Below, piece by piece: positions 30,991 through 34,193 of a DNA stretch of 34,193 bases. Position 1 is the first letter of the stretch. Every line of letters starts with the position of its first letter. The DNA lies in assembly GCA_002396085.1 (NCBI GenBank), contig DGWI01000058.1:55220-89412 (forward strand). The letters run 5' to 3'. A program made the position numbers and the translations under genes. The stretch is from Porphyromonadaceae bacterium UBA4262 (GTDB lineage: Bacteria > Bacteroidota > Bacteroidia > Bacteroidales > Muribaculaceae). The notes under the pieces were generated by a model. That model was not told the origin of the DNA, did not search any database, and saw nothing but the letters and a program-made list of their open reading frames with translations.

Positions 30991-31701
30991 CTAGGGGTCT
31001 AATTGCATGACCTTCATGGGGCCCAATTTGCGCACCTTGAGTTTGCTGGGGGTACCCAGATAGTTGACACGTCCTGTGCCGCTGCCACGGACATTGAGTT
31101 CTGCTCCCTCGGCATCAACGTCGATAGTGCCTGTGCCAGTCATGTTGACATTGATGTGCTGTGCGCTCACGCGCAAGGCATCGATGGTGCCCTTGCCCAG
31201 CAGCCTTGTCTTGAGCTTGTTGCAAAATCCGCTGGCACTGATGATGCCTTTGCCTGTGATGAGCATGAGTTCAAGTTCGCTCACCTCAGCGTCATCTAGG
31301 TTGATGCGGCCATTATCGCTAAGCATGGCTTTGAGCGACTTCTGGCTGCGCACATGGCTCAACGTGACTGTGCTGTCGCCACCATTCTCGACGAGAGAAA
31401 GTTCTGAACTATAGACGTGTAGTGTGGGCAAGTTGGGTGTGCCCACCAGATCGGTCGCTACCTGTATGGTGAGCCGGCCGTGCGTGTTGTTCCTGAAGAT
31501 CAGTCCGTCGGCAATGTTCTGCGGGCAGTCAAAGACAGCAGTGCCCGCGCGGAGTGTATCGCTCTCGTAGGTGACATTGATGTTGTCATACACAATGAGG
31601 TTGTCAAAGTCTCCGATTTTGATGTCGAAGTGTTTGACTTGTGCACTTGCAACAATGGTCAACATGCAAGCCACGATAAGTAACAGCAATTTCTTGTTCA
31701 T
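30991..31701 (-). CDS. DUF2807 secreted beta-helix protein
   Basis: 236-residue exported protein. The signal peptide ends at 'IVASAQ' (~20). The rest matches the DUF2807 ('putative auto-transporter adhesin, head GIN') pattern: short repeating beta strands with alternating Gly/Asn turns ('GKGIISASGFCNKLKTRLLGKGTIDA...NMTGTGTIDVDAEGAELNVRGSGTGRVNYLG'). The strands would stack into a right-handed beta solenoid. It ends in a basic segment 'LKVRKLGPMKV'. Function is unknown; a surface or periplasmic scaffold is inference. Its ATG overlaps the dus stop (ATGA at 31698-31701). Confidence 0.87.
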   Translation of the reverse strand: MNKKLLLLIVACMLTIVASAQVKHFDIKIGDFDNLIVYDNINVTYESDTLRAGTAVFDCPQNIADGLIFRNNTHGRLTIQVATDLVGTPNLPTLHVYSSELSLVENGGDSTVTLSHVRSQKSLKAMLSDNGRINLDDAEVSELELMLITGKGIISASGFCNKLKTRLLGKGTIDALRVSAQHINVNMTGTGTIDVDAEGAELNVRGSGTGRVNYLGTPSKLKVRKLGPMKVMQLDP

Positions 31702-32699
31702 AAGATTCTACGGGTTTTGTCTGTAAGTATGTCGTTTTCGATGTGATCGAGGATGGACTCAAGTTCGGCGCGGGTGCCGGCTTGCAGCATGGCGATGCGC
31801 GTCTGCCTGAAGTCATAGATGCCCTTGAGAACGGGCGTGGCTGCCAGGTGGCGACGGATGTGCAGGATGCCGCGTCGCTCGTCTATGCGGTCGATGCTCT
31901 CGGCAATCTGGCGGCGAAGCAGCGCCATCTTCTCGCTGTCGCTGATATCGGGCAGCGTGCCGTCGGCTAGATACTGCTTCATTTCACGGAATATCCATGG
32001 TGCGCCGATGGATGCGCGTCCCACCATGATGCCGTCCACACCGTAGCGGTCGTAGTACTCGGCCAACTTCTGTGGCGTGGTGATATCACCGTTGCCAATG
32101 ATGGGGATGGTCATCCGTGGGTTGGCCTTGACTTGTCCGATGAGTGTCCAGTCGGCCTCGCCATTGTACATCTGCGAGCGTGTGCGTCCATGAATTGTCA
32201 ATGCCTGGATGCCACAATCTTGCAACTGTTCGGCCAGGTCGACAATGATCTTGTTGTCGTGGTCCCAACCCAGGCGGGTCTTGACCGTGACAGGCACCTT
32301 GACGGCTTTGACTACCTCGCGTGTAATCTCGAGCAGCAATGGGATGTTGCGCAACATGCCTGCGCCAGCCCCTTTGCCGGCAACCTTCTTGACCGGGCAG
32401 CCGAAGTTGATGTCCAGCACATCGGGATGCGCAGCCTCGGCCATCCGGGCAGCCTCCACCATCGACTCGACTGTACGGCCATAAATCTGTATGGCGGCAG
32501 GACGCTCGCTGGGGAGGATGGTGAGTTTGCGCAAGGTCGACTCGATGTTGCGAATCAGGGCATCGGCACTGACAAACTCGGTGTACACCATATCAGCTCC
32601 CTGCTCGCGGCAAATCTGGCGGAATGACTGGTCGGTCACGTCCTCCATGGGAGCCAGCATCACAGGGCGTTCGCCTAGATCTATGTTGCCTATCTTCAT
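31698..32699 (-). CDS. dus: tRNA-dihydrouridine synthase, DusB-like
   Basis: 333-residue flavoenzyme that reduces uridine to dihydrouridine in tRNA D-loops. The TIM barrel starts with 'LAPMEDVTDQSFR' (FMN binding, 15-27); the catalytic Cys is C101 in 'DINFGCPVKKVAGKGAGAGML'; 'IHGRTRSQMYNGEADW', 'PIIGNGDI' and 'DGIMVGRASIGAPWIF' follow in family order. DusB is the closest subtype by length and motif. The start at 32699 (MKIGNID) was chosen because a TAnnTTTG box lies at 32723-32730. It heads the operon with the DUF2807 protein and acyltransferase; a functional link between them is not evident. Confidence 0.94.
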   Translation of the reverse strand: MKIGNIDLGERPVMLAPMEDVTDQSFRQICREQGADMVYTEFVSADALIRNIESTLRKLTILPSERPAAIQIYGRTVESMVEAARMAEAAHPDVLDINFGCPVKKVAGKGAGAGMLRNIPLLLEITREVVKAVKVPVTVKTRLGWDHDNKIIVDLAEQLQDCGIQALTIHGRTRSQMYNGEADWTLIGQVKANPRMTIPIIGNGDITTPQKLAEYYDRYGVDGIMVGRASIGAPWIFREMKQYLADGTLPDISDSEKMALLRRQIAESIDRIDERRGILHIRRHLAATPVLKGIYDFRQTRIAMLQAGTRAELESILDHIENDILTDKTRRIL

Positions 32700-32722
32700 G
32701 TGTTGCACTTCATTTTGGGTGG

Positions 32723-32730
32723 CAAATTTA
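32723..32730 (-). promoter_or_regulatory. Promoter -7 box for the dus operon
   Basis: TAAATTTG on the minus strand, 23 bp before the ATG at 32699. Confidence 0.6.
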
Positions 32731-32852
32731 CTATTTTTTCTGCACACATGATGCTTATGTGTGACAAATGGTACAATTTTTTGTAATAATGGCCCTCGTG
32801 ATGACTCTAGTCTCAATTGTGAATCGTCAATTTCCAATTGAAAAAAAAGTAG

Positions 32853-32860
32853 TACTTTTG
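32853..32860 (+). promoter_or_regulatory. Promoter -7 box for the MATE gene
   Basis: TACTTTTG, 21 bp before the ATG at 32882. Confidence 0.6.
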
Positions 32861-32881
32861 CACCGATTATTACACTGTGTC

Positions 32882-34193
32882 ATGAATCGAGAGATATTGC
32901 GCATTGCGTTGCCGGCCATTGTGGCCAACATCACCATACCCTTGCTGGGGCTGCTCGACACGGCCATAGCAGGGCACTTGGGCAATGCCACCATGATTGG
33001 GGCCATTGCTGTGGGCTCGATGCTGTTCAACTTTGTCTATTGGAACTTTGGCTTTTTGCGCATGGGCACATCGGGCATGACTGCTCAGGCCTATGGCTCG
33101 GGCGACCAGGCAGCGCAGGCCCGTATACTGCAGCAGTCATCGGTGCTGGCGCTGGCCATTGCATTGACCATTGTGGTGCTGCAGTGGCCCATCCGATGGC
33201 TGGGATTCACTGTCATCGGTCCCTCTGAAGATGTCTGTCAACTGGCCTATACCTATTTTAATATAGTCGTTTGGGGTGCGCCACCCACCTTGATGATGAT
33301 GAGCATCAAGGGTTGGTTGCTCGGCATGCAAGACTCTAAAGGAGCCATGTATGTCAGCATTGTGGTTAATGTGATCAATATTGTTGCCAGTCTGGCTGCA
33401 GTCTATGTGCTGCACATGGGCTTTGTCGGCATTGCCATCGGAACATTGCTTGCACAGTGGCTGGGGCTGGGCTACGCGTTGTGGCTCTTGCGGCGCAAAT
33501 TTTGGAAAATCATCGCCATGATCGACTGGAGCAAGACGCTGCACTTGCGCGGTTCGGGCCGCTTCTTCAAGGTCAGTGCCGACATCTTTGTGCGCAGCAC
33601 CTTGCTCATGTTGGCCAATTTGTTTCTGGTGGCGGTGGGAGCGCGAAGCGGTGACCTCATCCTGGCGGTCAATGCTTTGCTCCAGCAACTCAACTCGCTC
33701 TTCGCCTATTTTATGGACGGTATCGCCTTTGCTGGAGAGGCTCTCGTGGGCAAGTATTTTGGTGCTAACAACAGTGACCGGTTGCGTCTGTGTGTCAGGC
33801 GATTGTTCGTGTGGGCTGCTGCGCTGACTGCTTTGTTCACAGCCATCTATGCTTGGCCACACTACATTTTTGCCTTGCTCACCGATGATGAGCCTGTGCG
33901 ATTGGCTGCTATGGACTACCGCTGGTGGTGTGCCCTGTTGCCCGTGTGTGGGGCGGCTGCCTTTGTGTGGGATGGCGTGTTCATCGGCCTGACCTACACG
34001 CGAGGCATGCTCTGGGCAGTCGCTGTGGCCGATGTGTTCTTCTTCGTTCTCTACTTTCTGTTACCGGCATCGATGGGCAACCATCGGCTATGGTTGTCGT
34101 TTGTCATCTACCTCGCTATGCGCGGGGTTGTCCAGACCATATTGTATCAACAAAAAAACCGCCTCATTTGTGAAGTGACCCCAAAAAGTTGGA
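32882..34193 (+). CDS. MATE-family efflux transporter, DinF-like (open at window end)
   Basis: At least 437 residues with about 12 hydrophobic helices and no stop before the window ends. 'ILRIALPAIVANITIPLLGLLDTAIAGHLG' and 'GFLRMGTSGMTAQAYG' are MATE/DinF hallmarks; a second-half repeat ('LNSLFAYFMDGIAFAGEALVGKYFGA') is also present. The family exports cationic compounds with Na+ or H+. The last membrane helix ends at 'YLAMRGVVQTILY', where such proteins usually finish within a few residues. The continuing frame 'QQKNRLICEVTPKSW' runs into sequence that resembles an insertion-sequence end, so the natural C terminus may be missing. It is divergent from the dus operon. Confidence 0.9.
   Translation, partial: MNREILRIALPAIVANITIPLLGLLDTAIAGHLGNATMIGAIAVGSMLFNFVYWNFGFLRMGTSGMTAQAYGSGDQAAQARILQQSSVLALAIALTIVVLQWPIRWLGFTVIGPSEDVCQLAYTYFNIVVWGAPPTLMMMSIKGWLLGMQDSKGAMYVSIVVNVINIVASLAAVYVLHMGFVGIAIGTLLAQWLGLGYALWLLRRKFWKIIAMIDWSKTLHLRGSGRFFKVSADIFVRSTLLMLANLFLVAVGARSGDLILAVNALLQQLNSLFAYFMDGIAFAGEALVGKYFGANNSDRLRLCVRRLFVWAAALTALFTAIYAWPHYIFALLTDDEPVRLAAMDYRWWCALLPVCGAAAFVWDGVFIGLTYTRGMLWAVAVADVFFFVLYFLLPASMGNHRLWLSFVIYLAMRGVVQTILYQQKNRLICEVTPKSW
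34169..34193. mobile_element. Possible IS3-family terminus at the window edge
   Basis: The terminal bases contain GACCCCAAAAAGTTGGA, resembling the ends of IS3-family (IS150-like) elements as I remember them. The rest of any element lies outside the window, and no transposase is visible. Confidence 0.4.

Noticed and set aside
30991..32699. Functional link between dus and the DUF2807/acyltransferase genes
   Set aside because: They are co-transcribed by spacing, but nothing in the sequences connects tRNA modification with the exported proteins.

Overview
The window reads as a chromosomal segment of a Bacteroidales bacterium, probably a Prevotellaceae or Muribaculaceae-type gut species. This is inference from gene content, not from a marker-gene match. 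The evidence is: (i) almost every transcription unit starts behind a TAnnTTTG box, the -7 element of the Bacteroidetes sigma factor; (ii) the PASTA-protein/RluD pair, DUF1460, DUF4886, DUF2807 and TMEM43-like proteins are typical of the group; (iii) IspG has the long form with an inserted domain; (iv) one secreted protein ends in the 'YNLMGQK...LPAGIYI.NGRK..V' tail common in these bacteria; and (v) intergenic spacers carry short AATTCTC-type repeat arrays.

Layout. 1-2084: a terminator, slyD (minus) and a TMEM43-like membrane protein (plus). 2085-6101: an iron-type alcohol dehydrogenase and a 600-residue secreted two-repeat protein (both minus), separated by repeat-rich spacers, then tRNA-Arg(CCG). 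6158-8570: ung, free-methionine-sulfoxide reductase, a DUF2284 metal-binding protein (minus) and YccF. 8639-16812: a plus-strand run with a PASTA protein, RluD, a DUF1460 lipoprotein, EttA, MiaB, an MFS transporter and a DUF4886 lipoprotein. 16822-21246: a minus-strand operon in the order rpoN, PAP2-like protein, purE, ispG. 21278-24168: a minus-strand pair, acyltransferase-3 followed by a phosphoethanolamine-transferase-like protein.

24369-29922 is the most interesting part. It is a compact plus-strand operon of FkbH-like HAD protein, MaoC-fold protein, SDR reductase, stand-alone acyl carrier protein, MBOAT O-acyltransferase and SGNH-fold membrane protein. Two junctions overlap as ATGA and the others are 12 bp or less from stop to likely start, apart from 18 bp before the MBOAT gene. 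The gene set suggests that an unusual short acyl unit is built on a dedicated carrier protein, handed to an MBOAT and moved to an extracytoplasmic acceptor. Acyltransferase-3 genes on both sides and the phosphoethanolamine transferase make the neighbourhood look like an envelope-decoration island.

29919-32699 is a minus-strand operon of dus, a DUF2807 protein and a second acyltransferase-3. The window closes with a DinF-like MATE transporter that has no stop before the end. The last ~25 bases resemble an IS3-family terminus, so the gene may be interrupted near its 3' end.

The spacers hold unusual structure: three back-to-back heptamer arrays between ung and msrC, dispersed AATTCTC arrays placed just before start codons, a CTAG-rich palindromic cluster, a perfect 21-bp inverted repeat, and a twin hairpin element after two unrelated genes. 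All calls come from reading the sequence; no database search was run.
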